Shown piece after piece: positions 53,350 to 60,743 of a DNA stretch of 64,000 nucleotides; the stretch's first letter is position 1, and each line of letters begins with the position of its first letter. The notes under the pieces were generated by a model. The model did no database searches and had not been told where the DNA came from. It was given only the letters and a program-made list of their open reading frames with translations. The DNA lies in contig DATNIT010000152.1 of assembly GCA_035604335.1 (NCBI GenBank), positions 1 to 64,000 of the forward strand, written 5' to 3'. Origin of the DNA: DASZHJ01 sp035604335 (GTDB taxonomy: Bacteria > Pseudomonadota > Alphaproteobacteria > ATCC43930 > CGMCC-115725). Position numbers and translations under genes: made by a program.

Positions 53350-53969
53350 CACGGGGACCTCGCGGCGGACGGCCCATTCCACCGCCCGGCCAGAACCAGG
53401 GCATCGTCGCTCGAGCGGCCGTGGCGGGCGAGCACGCGGTCCGCGATCTCCTGAAGCGGCGCGCCCGGACGAAGCCCCTCCGCGAAGCCTTCGCGGATAC
53501 CGTCGGTCGCAAAGACCAGCAGGTCGCCGGGGCTGACGGGGACGGTCGTGGTGCGCAGCGGCGGCAGGCGGTGGCCCACGATGCCGCCGCGCATCAGGAT
53601 CGACTCGCGCTTGGGCGCGCCCGCGCGCACCAGCACGCCCTCGACGTTGCCGACGGCGAGCCAGGTCATCGTCTGGTTCCGGGCGTCGAGCCTCGCGAGG
53701 CTCATGACGACGCCGCGCGACCGGCCGAGCGCCGAATGGCAGCGCTCGACGAGGCCGGTGATTTCCCGATCCGGCTCGGACTGGAGCGTGTCGATGGCCA
53801 GCCGAGCCGCGGACTCGGCATCGTATCCGTGCCCGAGCCCATCCACCATCGCGACCAGCACGCCGTGGTCGAGCTGCCGCACCATGTGCAGGTCGCCCGA
53901 CACCGCCGCGCCTCCATGCGCCCGGCCCGCAACGGCATGGTCGAAGAGCGATGCCTGCGTGCTCGGCAT
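53349..53969 (-). CDS. rsbX: SpoIIE/PP2C-type serine phosphatase (RsbX-like)
   Basis: Small stand-alone PP2C phosphatase of 206 residues, size of RsbX. Metal-binding aspartates lie in VSGDLHMV, VAMVDGLGHG, VFATDGIREGF and SSDDALVLA. In Bacillus-type stressosomes RsbX removes phosphates from RsbR and RsbS to reset the complex. I favour the ATG at 53969 because GAGG is six bases upstream; a GTG at 53990 inside the end of the rsbT-like gene would add seven residues. Its end overlaps the next gene. Confidence 0.87.
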   Translation of the reverse strand: MPSTQASLFDHAVAGRAHGGAAVSGDLHMVRQLDHGVLVAMVDGLGHGYDAESAARLAIDTLQSEPDREITGLVERCHSALGRSRGVVMSLARLDARNQTMTWLAVGNVEGVLVRAGAPKRESILMRGGIVGHRLPPLRTTTVPVSPGDLLVFATDGIREGFAEGLRPGAPLQEIADRVLARHGRSSDDALVLAGRWNGPSAARSP

Positions 53970-53977
53970 CGCAAGCC

Positions 53978-54379
53978 TCAGCGCTCCCACTTGGTCATCG
54001 TCACCGTGGTGCCCTTGCCCAGGGCGGAGACGATGTCGAATTCATCCATGAGCCGCTTCGAGCCGGGCAGGCCCAGCCCCAGGCTCGAAGACGTGGAAAA
54101 GCCGTCCTCCATGGCGCGATTGATATCGGCGATGCCGGGGCCCTCGTCCTGCGCGACCACCCGGATCCCCCGGCGCCGGCCCCGGCTCACGAGCCGCAGC
54201 ATGATTTGTCCGCGCTTCGCGTAGGTCACGATGTTGCGGGCGACTTCCGAGATGGCCGTCGCGATCAGCGTGAGCTCGCTGGCGGAGAATCGCAGCGGTT
54301 TCGCCATCTCGCGGGCCTTTTGGCGGGCAAGCAGTACGTCCGCATCGACCCGGATCTGCACCACGAGCTCAGCGCTCAT
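53978..54379 (-). CDS. rsbT: Anti-sigma factor kinase-like protein (RsbT)
   Basis: GHKL serine kinase of 133 residues. The N box is ISEVARNIVTYAKRG (E45 and N49), followed by DEGPGIADI (78-86) and the lid/G2 segment LGLGLPGSKRLMDEFD. This is the RsbT subgroup, which phosphorylates RsbS and RsbR within the stressosome and is then released to switch on a partner. The start lies 11 bases inside the rsbS-like gene. The likely partner here is the RsbU-like domain of the kinase encoded two genes downstream. Confidence 0.92.
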   Translation of the reverse strand: MSAELVVQIRVDADVLLARQKAREMAKPLRFSASELTLIATAISEVARNIVTYAKRGQIMLRLVSRGRRRGIRVVAQDEGPGIADINRAMEDGFSTSSSLGLGLPGSKRLMDEFDIVSALGKGTTVTMTKWER

Positions 54380-54737
54380 GATGGTCGATCCTCGGCCCCT
54401 TCAGGAGAGCGAGACCTTCCTCGAGGTCGAGCGCCGTGTTGGTTCCCTCCAGCGTCAACCCGAGCTGCACCATGGAAAAGGCTACCTCGGGCTGGATACC
54501 CACGACGATGGACGTGGCGCCCAGCAGTTTGATCATCTGCGTAATGCCGCGGAGCGTGCGGGCGGCGAACGAGTCCATCACCTCCAGCATGGTCACGTCG
54601 ACGATCACGCCGGTAGACCGGTGACGCCGCACGTCCAACACCAGTTCGTCGCGCATCTGGGCGAGGTCGGCGTCGGTCATGGAGCCCTGAACCGACGCGA
54701 TGAGAACGCTGCCTTGCTTGAGGATGGAGGCGCGCAT
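54369..54737 (-). CDS. rsbS: STAS domain stressosome scaffold (RsbS)
   Basis: Single STAS domain of 122 residues. The phospho-acceptor serine is kept as S56 in VTMLEVMDSFAARTL, corresponding to S59 of Bacillus RsbS, and the following VVGIQPEVAFSMVQLGL matches RsbS proteins. With RsbR it should build the stressosome core that holds RsbT. It lies 21 bases after the rsbR-like gene and overlaps rsbT by 11 bases. Confidence 0.92.
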   Translation of the reverse strand: MRASILKQGSVLIASVQGSMTDADLAQMRDELVLDVRRHRSTGVIVDVTMLEVMDSFAARTLRGITQMIKLLGATSIVVGIQPEVAFSMVQLGLTLEGTNTALDLEEGLALLKGPRIDHHER

Positions 54738-54758
54738 GGCTTTCGAAGGTCCTCCGGA

Positions 54759-55718
54759 TCAGCCGGTCGCTGTTTCGCCGGACCGGGACCGGGTCACGAC
54801 GTAGCCGAGCAGCTGCTCGGCGCGCTCGATGCCGCTCTGCAGGTCGCCCACGGTCATGATGCGACCCAGATCGATCCCGAGGGTCACCATGGTCTGGGCG
54901 ACTTCCGGAGAAATTCCGGCGATGATCACGCGCGCTCCCATGAGTCGCGCGGCCTCGACGGTCTGCACGATATGATTGGCGACCCGGGAGTCCACGGACT
55001 GCACGCCGGTGATGTCGATCACCACCATCCTGGCGCGGTTGCTGCGGATCGAGCCCAGGAGCTGCTCGGTCAATTGCCGCGCGCGCAGCGAATCGATGAT
55101 CCCGATGATCGGCACGAGAAGCATGCCCTCCCGAACCGGCAGCACCGGGGTCGGCAGCTCTTGGATCGCCTCCTGCTGTGCGCGGATGGTGCGCTCGCTC
55201 GCGTTGATATACGTATCGATGGCGAAGCCGATATCCAGGAAAGTCAGCTTCATCAGGGACAGGAAGGTCGACCAGGCCTCGTCGGGCGTCTTCTTGAAGG
55301 CATCGACCAGCCGCGCCGCCACCGCGCGCAGATAGAAGTTGTACATCCCGAGATAGGATTTGATCGGGAGCCGGATGCGCTCGTGGGCCGCGCCGATCTT
55401 GAGCCGGTCCTCCACGTAGGCGAGGTCGTAATTCCCCTGGGTCAGGCGCAGAAAGTACTCCTTCTGCATGTTCTTGACCCGCTGCAGCACCTGGGGATCG
55501 CCGAAGAAGGAACGGGTGTCCTCGAACGACAGCAGGTGCCGATAGAAGTCCTCGATCACCGCATCGGCGTACCGCCGCGCGAGGTCGTTGATCGCCGTCA
55601 GCCTGGCGACGTCTTCCTCGCCCAGCTCCAGGAACTCCTTGCGGTGAGCCAGCTCCTGCTCGCTGATTTCTGTGCCGTCCGCGAAACGATCGGCGGCTTC
55701 CTCGTGCTGCTCGGCCAT
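54759..55718 (-). CDS. rsbR: Globin-coupled STAS sensor (RsbR)
   Basis: First gene of the operon, 319 residues. Residues about 20-175 form a globin-type sensor with a candidate proximal heme histidine H112 in IGAAHERIRLPIKSYLGMY, as in globin-coupled oxygen sensors. A short linker leads into a STAS domain (about 190-305) with VPIIGIIDSLRARQL and VVIDITGVQSVDSRVANHI. The two sites that are threonines (T171, T205) in Bacillus RsbRA are serines here (S210, S244). It should sense O2, NO or redox state and control RsbT release. GGGAGG precedes the ATG. Confidence 0.9.
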   Translation of the reverse strand: MAEQHEEAADRFADGTEISEQELAHRKEFLELGEEDVARLTAINDLARRYADAVIEDFYRHLLSFEDTRSFFGDPQVLQRVKNMQKEYFLRLTQGNYDLAYVEDRLKIGAAHERIRLPIKSYLGMYNFYLRAVAARLVDAFKKTPDEAWSTFLSLMKLTFLDIGFAIDTYINASERTIRAQQEAIQELPTPVLPVREGMLLVPIIGIIDSLRARQLTEQLLGSIRSNRARMVVIDITGVQSVDSRVANHIVQTVEAARLMGARVIIAGISPEVAQTMVTLGIDLGRIMTVGDLQSGIERAEQLLGYVVTRSRSGETATG

Positions 55719-56160
55719 GCGATGCCCTCCCGTTGCGGCGCTCCCTCAGAGCACCTCCAGCGCGGCGCTAAGGCGCCTTTTGCCCGGTGACGGTTTTCCT
55801 CGACGCAAACCCATTGGCTTGAGCGGGCGCAAACCCGCGGGAGCGATCTTGGCGACCGCATCCCCGCGCGACAACGAGCGGCGGTGCCCATTCTTCCGCC
55901 TCCCGTCGCTGAAATCCGCATCCACCCAAACCAGCAGCAACCAGCAGGTAAACTGTGAAAGATTTACAAGAAGATAAGGGATTGACCAGATGTCGCCGGC
56001 CAAACTCGCGAAAAATTTCATCCTTTGGTCACGCATCCTGGCCAGAATTGCGCGGTCAGGCTGAAGTTCCGAGGCAAGCGCCTGAATTTGTTGCAACCTC
56101 TTTACGGGCGATGGTAAAGAAGTGAGCGTTTGTGGGAATATTGGGGTCGGGGTAGGCGGA
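55719..56160. other. 442-bp divergent region upstream of the stressosome operon
   Basis: No gene is seen on either strand. The part nearest the operon is GC-rich; around 55940-55990 it becomes AT-rich and contains an inverted repeat and a tandem AACCAGCAG pair (about 55930-55946). The promoters of the minus-strand stressosome operon and the plus-strand peptidase gene must lie here. Confidence 0.6.
55948..55967. promoter_or_regulatory. Inverted repeat GTAAA-N10-TTTAC in the divergent region
   Basis: GTAAA at 55948-55952 and TTTAC at 55963-55967 form a dyad in the AT-rich part of the region between the stressosome operon and the YcbK-type gene. It could be an operator for one or both genes. 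Only the symmetry supports this. Confidence 0.3.
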
Positions 56161-56706
56161 ATGGTGCGGGGGCCTGCGAGCAGTCGGCGTCGATTCTTGA
56201 AATTGGGGCTTGCGGCGGTTGCTTCGGCGGCGGTGTGGCCTGCGGAAGCCAAAATCATCGATCGCCGGCGCCTCTCGTTCGAGAACCTGCATACCGGCGA
56301 GCGCCTGGACACCGTCTACTGGGCCAATGGCGCCTACCAGCCGGGCGCGCTGCGCGCGATCAACGTCCTCCTCAGGGATTTCCGCAGCGGCGACGTCTAT
56401 CCCATCGACAGGCACCTTTTGGACCTGCTGGTCCGTCTGCGCACGCGGCTCAATTCCTCCGCGCCGATCCAGGTGATCTCGGGGTATCGATCGCCCGAGA
56501 CCAACGCGATGCTCGCGAGCTACAGCGACGGCGTCGCCGCCGGCTCGCTCCATATGGAGGGCATGGCGATCGACATCCGGGTGCCGGGCCGCTCGCTGCG
56601 CTCGGTGCACCGGGTCGCGCTCGACATGGCGTCGGGGGGTGTCGGCTACTATCCGCACTCCGATTTCGTGCACGTCGACACCGGCCGCGTCCGCCGCTGG
56701 GGCTGA
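56161..56706 (+). CDS. YcbK/DUF882 family peptidoglycan peptidase (Tat-exported)
   Basis: Exported M15-like metallopeptidase of 181 residues. A twin-arginine signal SRRRFLKLG with hydrophobic core and cleavage near AEA (about residue 30) directs it to Tat. The mature part has the DUF882 motifs SGYRSPETNAML, SLHMEGMAIDIRVPG (zinc histidine and aspartate) and SDFVHVDTG (second histidine). Such proteins trim peptidoglycan. I chose the ATG at 56161; a GTG at 56122 would add 13 residues before the Tat motif. It stands alone, divergent from the stressosome operon. Confidence 0.9.
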   Translation: MVRGPASSRRRFLKLGLAAVASAAVWPAEAKIIDRRRLSFENLHTGERLDTVYWANGAYQPGALRAINVLLRDFRSGDVYPIDRHLLDLLVRLRTRLNSSAPIQVISGYRSPETNAMLASYSDGVAAGSLHMEGMAIDIRVPGRSLRSVHRVALDMASGGVGYYPHSDFVHVDTGRVRRWG

Positions 56707-56793
56707 CCCCGCCCGCCCGCCGCTGGTTCTTCCGCCAAGCTTCGCTAAACTGCCGGCACGAGAGCCCTGAAGGGCCAAGCTGGGAGTGAGCGC

Positions 56794-58224
56794 ATGGTGG
56801 CATCCCGCGCCGAGGCGACACGGGGGCGTTGGCTCGACGTTCTCGCAGCGTACAAGCGGCCGGGCGGCGATCCCGACGCGCGCGGCATGTGGTGCCCGCG
56901 CCTCGATGCCGCCTCGCGCGACGAGATCCGCTCGATCCAGAACGCGAAGCTCGCGGCACTGACGCCTTTCCTCTACGAGAACAGCGATTTCTATCGCCGC
57001 CGCTTCGATCGGTTGGGCCTGGCGCCGACCGATATCCGCGAGGTCGAGGATCTCCCGAAATGGCCGGTGGTCGACAAGCGCGAAATGATGGAGGACGCGC
57101 TCGCGCATCCGCCCTACGGCACCTATGGCACCATGACCCCGGCGGTCTGGGCCGAGCGCGGCTGGATGATGTTCTCGTCCTCGGGATCGACCGGCGCGCC
57201 CCGGGTGTTCCGCTACTCCCAGCGGGATCGCGAGCTCTGGGCCTGGGCCAATGCGCGCGCCCTTGCCGCCATGGGGATCGGCAAGGGCGACACGGTGTTC
57301 CTGATCTCGGGCTTCGGCCCGCATGTGTTCGTCTGGGGCGTCGAGGCCGCGCTCGTCGAGATGGGCGTGCCGGTCATACCCGGCGGCGGCATGGATGCGC
57401 GCGGCCGCGCCAACATCGTGACGCGGTTCCGTCCGAGCGTGCTGGTCTGCACGCCCTCCTACATGCTCCACCTCGCGCGCGTCCTCCAGGAGCTGGGCCA
57501 TGATCCCGCTGGCCAAGGCGTGCGCACGCTGTTCGTGGGCGGCGAGCCCGCCATGGGGATCGACGAGACGCGAGGGCGCATTCAATCGGCCTGGGGCGCG
57601 CGGCTCGTGGAGTTCTACGGCTGCACGGAAGCCTCGCCTCACGTGGGCGGGTTCACCTGCCCGATGGCGCAGGCGCCGGGCCGGCCGGTCGCGACCCACC
57701 TCCTGGAGGACGTTCAGGTCTGGGAGACCGTGGATCCCGAGCGCCTGGTGCCGGTCGAGGACGGCGTCCGCGGTCTCACGGTCTGCACCTCGCTCAATTC
57801 CGAGAGCTCGCCGCAGCTCCGCTTTCTCGTCGGCGACTACACCGTGCTCGACCGGAGCCCATGCCCCTGCGGGCGCAATCACATGCGGGCGGTCGGCGCC
57901 TTCGTCGGCCGCGCCGACGACCTGATCAATCTCCGCGGCATCAAGATGTTTCCGGCGGCGATCGAGGAGATCGTGCGCGGCATTCCCGAGACCGGCGACG
58001 AGTTCGAGATCGTGCTGGCGACCTCGCGCGAGGGGCTCGACGTCATGACCGTGCGGATCGAGCATCCCGACCACGCGGCGCCGGACGCACTCCGCAAGCG
58101 CCTGCAGGACGACATCCGCGCGCGCTGCGAGGTGCGGGTGGAGGCCGACGTGCTGGCGCCGGGCACGCTGCCCAAGACCGAGTTCAAGGCGAAGCGCGTC
58201 AAGGACCTTCGCCATAAGCCTTGA
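56794..58224 (+). CDS. PaaK-like (phenylacetate-CoA ligase-type) AMP-forming ligase
   Basis: ANL-superfamily ligase of 476 residues from the PaaK branch. Phosphate loop SSSGSTGAPRVFRY, then EFYGCTEASPH, the GDY segment with three closely spaced cysteines in SPCPCGRNH, GRADDLINLRGIKMFP and the C-terminal KTEFKAKRV. It should activate an aromatic or hydroxylated carboxylic acid to its CoA thioester. GGGAGTGAG precedes the ATG. No phenylacetate catabolism genes are nearby, so the substrate is open. It is followed by a C/G-rich inverted repeat and a MetE-like gene. Confidence 0.88.
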   Translation: MVASRAEATRGRWLDVLAAYKRPGGDPDARGMWCPRLDAASRDEIRSIQNAKLAALTPFLYENSDFYRRRFDRLGLAPTDIREVEDLPKWPVVDKREMMEDALAHPPYGTYGTMTPAVWAERGWMMFSSSGSTGAPRVFRYSQRDRELWAWANARALAAMGIGKGDTVFLISGFGPHVFVWGVEAALVEMGVPVIPGGGMDARGRANIVTRFRPSVLVCTPSYMLHLARVLQELGHDPAGQGVRTLFVGGEPAMGIDETRGRIQSAWGARLVEFYGCTEASPHVGGFTCPMAQAPGRPVATHLLEDVQVWETVDPERLVPVEDGVRGLTVCTSLNSESSPQLRFLVGDYTVLDRSPCPCGRNHMRAVGAFVGRADDLINLRGIKMFPAAIEEIVRGIPETGDEFEIVLATSREGLDVMTVRIEHPDHAAPDALRKRLQDDIRARCEVRVEADVLAPGTLPKTEFKAKRVKDLRHKP

Positions 58225-58276
58225 GGTATCGCGCCGCCGTGGGAGAGCCTCATGCTGCGGGCGCGCGTCCTGCACC

Positions 58277-58372
58277 ACCCCCCCACCCAACCTCCCCATC
58301 GAGGGGGGAGGGCTATCGAATTCCGGCATCATCCGCCCCTCCCCCCTTGAGGGGGAGGGTAGGGAGGGGGGA
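58277..58372. repeat. C/G-tract inverted repeat (palindromic intergenic element)
   Basis: An imperfect inverted repeat: the left arm (about 58277-58312) runs through CCTCCCCATCGAGGGGGGAG and the right arm (about 58335-58372) through CTCCCCCCTTGAGGGGGAGG. Each arm also contains its own small palindrome around TCGA or TTGA. The element separates the ligase gene from the MetE-like gene. C-tract palindromes of this look are common intergenic repeats in several alphaproteobacteria. Confidence 0.75.
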
Positions 58373-58419
58373 CACTCGCCGACCATGATCGCGACTTGGT
58401 GACGCAAGGGGATTCGGGT

Positions 58420-59526
58420 ATGGCCACTCCGCCCTTCCATGCCGATCACGTCGGTAGCCTGCTGCGGCCGCGCGCGCTCACCCTGGCGTTCCGGCGCGCC
58501 GCTGCCGGGGAAATCGGCCGCGAGGAGTTCCGCGCGCTCCAGGACAGCTTGATCGGCGGCGTGGTCGACCTGCAGGCCGAGGTGGGAATGCCGGTCGCGA
58601 CCGACGGCGAGTTGCGGCGGTCGTCCTACTGGTCGCACTTCGTCGAGGCGGTGGCGGGACTCACGGTCAAGGAATCGCTCTTCGCCTTTCACGACCGGCA
58701 TGGCCACGCGCAAGGCTTCACCGCGCCTCACGTGATCGGCAAGGTGCGGCGGGAGAAGCCGATCTCGACCACCGAGTTCGCCTTCCTGGCGCCGCTGGCC
58801 CAGGCGCGCGGTCTCACGCCAAAGGTGACGCTCCCGTCGCCCCCCACGATGCATTTCTGGCGCGGCCGCGCCGGCATCGATCCCAGGGCCTACGAGAGCG
58901 CGGAGGAATTCTTCGCCGACCTCGCCCGGGTCTACCGCGAGGAGATCGCGGCGCTCGCCCATCTCGGCTGCACCTATATCCAGCTCGACGAGGTGCCGCT
59001 CGCGATGCTCTGCGATCCCGCGGTGCGCGAGCAGTTGTCGGCGCGGGGCGAGGACCCGGCGGCGCTGGTCGGCCTCTACATTCGCGCCTTCAACGACGCA
59101 CTGCGCGACAAGCCGGCCGGGATGACGGCGGCGATCCACATGTGCCGCGGGAACTACAAGGGCCAGTGGCTCTCCGAGGGCGGCTACGAGTCCGTCGCCG
59201 AGCGGGTGTTCTCGGAGATCGACGCCGACAGTTTCCTCCTGGAATACGACACGCCGCGCGCGGGCGACTTCGCGCCGCTGCGCTTTCTGGGGCCCCGCAA
59301 GGGCGCGGTGTTGGGGCTCGTCTCCTCGAAAACGCCGAAGCTCGAGACCGTCAGCGCGCTCTGCCGGCGCATCGAGGAGGCCGCAAAAGTGGTGCCGCTC
59401 GAGCGCCTCGCCATCAGCCCCCAATGCGGCTTCGCCAGCACGGTCGCCGGCAATCCCATCACCGCCGACGATCAGCGCCGGAAGCTCACGCTCGTGGTCG
59501 AGACCGCGCGACGGGTGTGGGGGTAG
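58420..59526 (+). CDS. MetE C-terminal-like methyltransferase family protein (copy 2)
   Basis: Second stand-alone member of the MetE C-terminal-like family in this window, 368 residues. It shares FHADHVGSLLRPRAL at the start and the zinc-ligand blocks MCRGNYKGQWLSEGGYES (after a histidine), LLEYDTPRAGDF and AISPQCGFASTV with copy 1 at 49107. By eye the two are clear paralogues of moderate identity, not a recent duplication. AAGGGGAT precedes the ATG at 58420. A partner for the methyl donor or acceptor is not encoded nearby. Confidence 0.9.
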   Translation: MATPPFHADHVGSLLRPRALTLAFRRAAAGEIGREEFRALQDSLIGGVVDLQAEVGMPVATDGELRRSSYWSHFVEAVAGLTVKESLFAFHDRHGHAQGFTAPHVIGKVRREKPISTTEFAFLAPLAQARGLTPKVTLPSPPTMHFWRGRAGIDPRAYESAEEFFADLARVYREEIAALAHLGCTYIQLDEVPLAMLCDPAVREQLSARGEDPAALVGLYIRAFNDALRDKPAGMTAAIHMCRGNYKGQWLSEGGYESVAERVFSEIDADSFLLEYDTPRAGDFAPLRFLGPRKGAVLGLVSSKTPKLETVSALCRRIEEAAKVVPLERLAISPQCGFASTVAGNPITADDQRRKLTLVVETARRVWG

Positions 59527-59641
59527 GCGCGTTAATTGCGTGGACTGTCACCGTAATTCCCGTAATTCCGGCCGCGCAATCGGTGACCCTCCGAGGAATG
59601 GAGCGGCGGAACCAGGTGGCCGGTCGCTGACCGCAACCTCC

Positions 59642-59719
59642 GGTGCCCTCGACGCGCCCATCATGACGCGCGACCGCGCGATGCTGGATTACGCGAGGGC
59701 GGGAGGAGTACGGGCGAGG
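59642..59719 (+). pseudogene. Remnant of a PIN-domain (VapC-type) toxin C-terminus
   Basis: The frame reads GALDAPIMTRDRAMLDYARA, which matches the conserved end of PIN-domain toxins (a TRD motif with the last acidic active-site residue, then a helix with a tyrosine). The preceding part of the toxin and any antitoxin gene are missing, and the frame runs on without toxin-like sequence. The match is short, so confidence is moderate. Confidence 0.5.
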
Positions 59720-59852
59720 CGAGGGGCGCAAAATCTCGCGGGATTAAGCGCTTGCGGGCGTTCCCTATATGTACCAAAATTCATCGAATATAGATTGCGA
59801 GGCCACGAAATATGGTGCGAATATTAAAAGACGCGCCTATTCGTGGGGTGAG

Positions 59853-59960
59853 ATGGACACGCTCTCGCGACAGGAGCGGAGCGAGCGGATGGCTCTGGTG
59901 CGGGGAAAGAACACCTCGCCGGAGCTCAAAGTCCGCAAGCTCGTACACGCCCTCGGCTAG
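59853..59960 (+). pseudogene. vsr: Truncated vsr (very short patch repair endonuclease) remnant
   Basis: An ATG with GGGGTGAG upstream starts MDTLSRQERSERMALVRGKN followed by TSPELKVRKLVHALG and a TAG stop. This is the characteristic N-terminus of Vsr DNA mismatch endonucleases, which should continue for about 100 residues with the YR.H...LPGKPD block and catalytic aspartate. Sequence homology stops abruptly after HALG, so an insertion or deletion junction lies at about 59957. No cytosine methyltransferase gene is next to it. Confidence 0.7.
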
Positions 59961-60569
59961 CCTTGTCCCAGCTGATTGTATTGGCGCCCGGAAATTCGTC
60001 GAGATCGCGCTCGAGGAGGCGATGGCTTTGCTCGATGCCATAGAGCCGACGTTGGTCGCGGGTGCTGAGCCAGCGTTCGATTGGGCGGCAATGAGAGCCC
60101 TACTCCAATACTATGCCGAGAGATCGCATAAGCGCGTGCTCGTACTGGCGGAAAAAGGCCGCAAACTGTCGAAATTGGCCTCAGGCGACAGATCGGGCCT
60201 TTCGATCCTTGGCACGGCTGATCTCAGAGCTTTGGTACGGGAACCAACACGCATCGCGCCCGCCATCGTGCTGCTCGAACAAATCGGCGGGCCGGACCTC
60301 GGGTGGAAAGCGGGCCCATTCTGGTGGCCTATGCTTGCGAGCCCGCCACAAGCCAGCTCCTGCGTATTTGCCACGAGGGTCGCCGCTTAGTTGGAATGCA
60401 ACGCGATCTCCGTGCTGAAGCTTTACTTCCACTCTTGAAACAAGGCACGCCCGCTCCCATCTTTGTCCGACTGTACGCGGAATGCGTTCATCGGGCCGAA
60501 GCCTGTGGCAGAAAGGTTAAATTTTGCGAAACGAACCCAATTCGGCGAGACGCGGACGCTCAGCGCTGA
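59961..60569 (+). pseudogene. Possible frameshifted gene of unknown function
   Basis: Two overlapping open frames look as though they once formed one gene. The first (about 59964-60300) reads through ARKFVEIALEEAMALLDAIE and HKRVLVLAEKGRKLSKLASG; the second (60303-60569, GTG start possible) reads PILVAYACEPATSQLLRICH and ALLPLLKQGTPAPIFVRLY. A one- or two-base frameshift near 60300-60310 would join them. Neither part is recognised and no ribosome-binding site is evident. It could also be unrelated chance open frames. Confidence 0.3.
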
Positions 60570-60672
60570 AAAATGAAATTCGACAAATCAAAGCCAATTT
60601 ATCGAATGGAATCAACGACCGATGCCTCTGGCAAAGCCAATTCGAAAGCCAATTTCGGCGGCAAAGCCAATC
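60531..60672. repeat. Cluster of short AAAGCCAATT-type repeats
   Basis: Five related units occur within 142 bases: ACGAACCCAATTCGGCG (60531), CAAAGCCAATTTATCG (60590), CAAAGCCAATTCG (60632), GAAAGCCAATTTCGGCG (60644) and CAAAGCCAATCTGCG (60662). Spacing is irregular. The units lie in a lower-GC stretch at the edge of the decayed region, next to the universal stress protein gene. Similar ACGAACCCAATT units turn up as dispersed repeats in some alphaproteobacterial genomes. Confidence 0.6.
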
Positions 60673-60743
60673 TGCGCGCGTCCTCAGAACCTGTGCATGA
60701 GGCGTCTGCTCTCGGGCACAAAGGCTCGCCCGCCGCGGCGCTC

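Larger units (their letters stand above)
59527..60743. other. 1.2-kb decayed accessory region
   Basis: No intact gene is visible. GC content drops, notably around 59760-59850 and 60500-60640. Within it are a PIN-toxin-like fragment, the first 35 codons of a Vsr endonuclease gene, a possible frameshifted gene, and a cluster of AAAGCCAATT repeats, each listed separately. The mix fits an old insertion or defence island that has been eroded. Confidence 0.65.

Noticed and set aside
56056..59424. 1122-codon minus-strand frame opposite the peptidase, ligase and MetE-like genes
   Set aside because: Stop-free only because of GC bias; it crosses three confirmed plus-strand genes and an inverted repeat.
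60531..60672. CRISPR array
   Set aside because: The repeats are 10-17 bases with irregular spacing of a few to 40 bases, and no cas genes are present.
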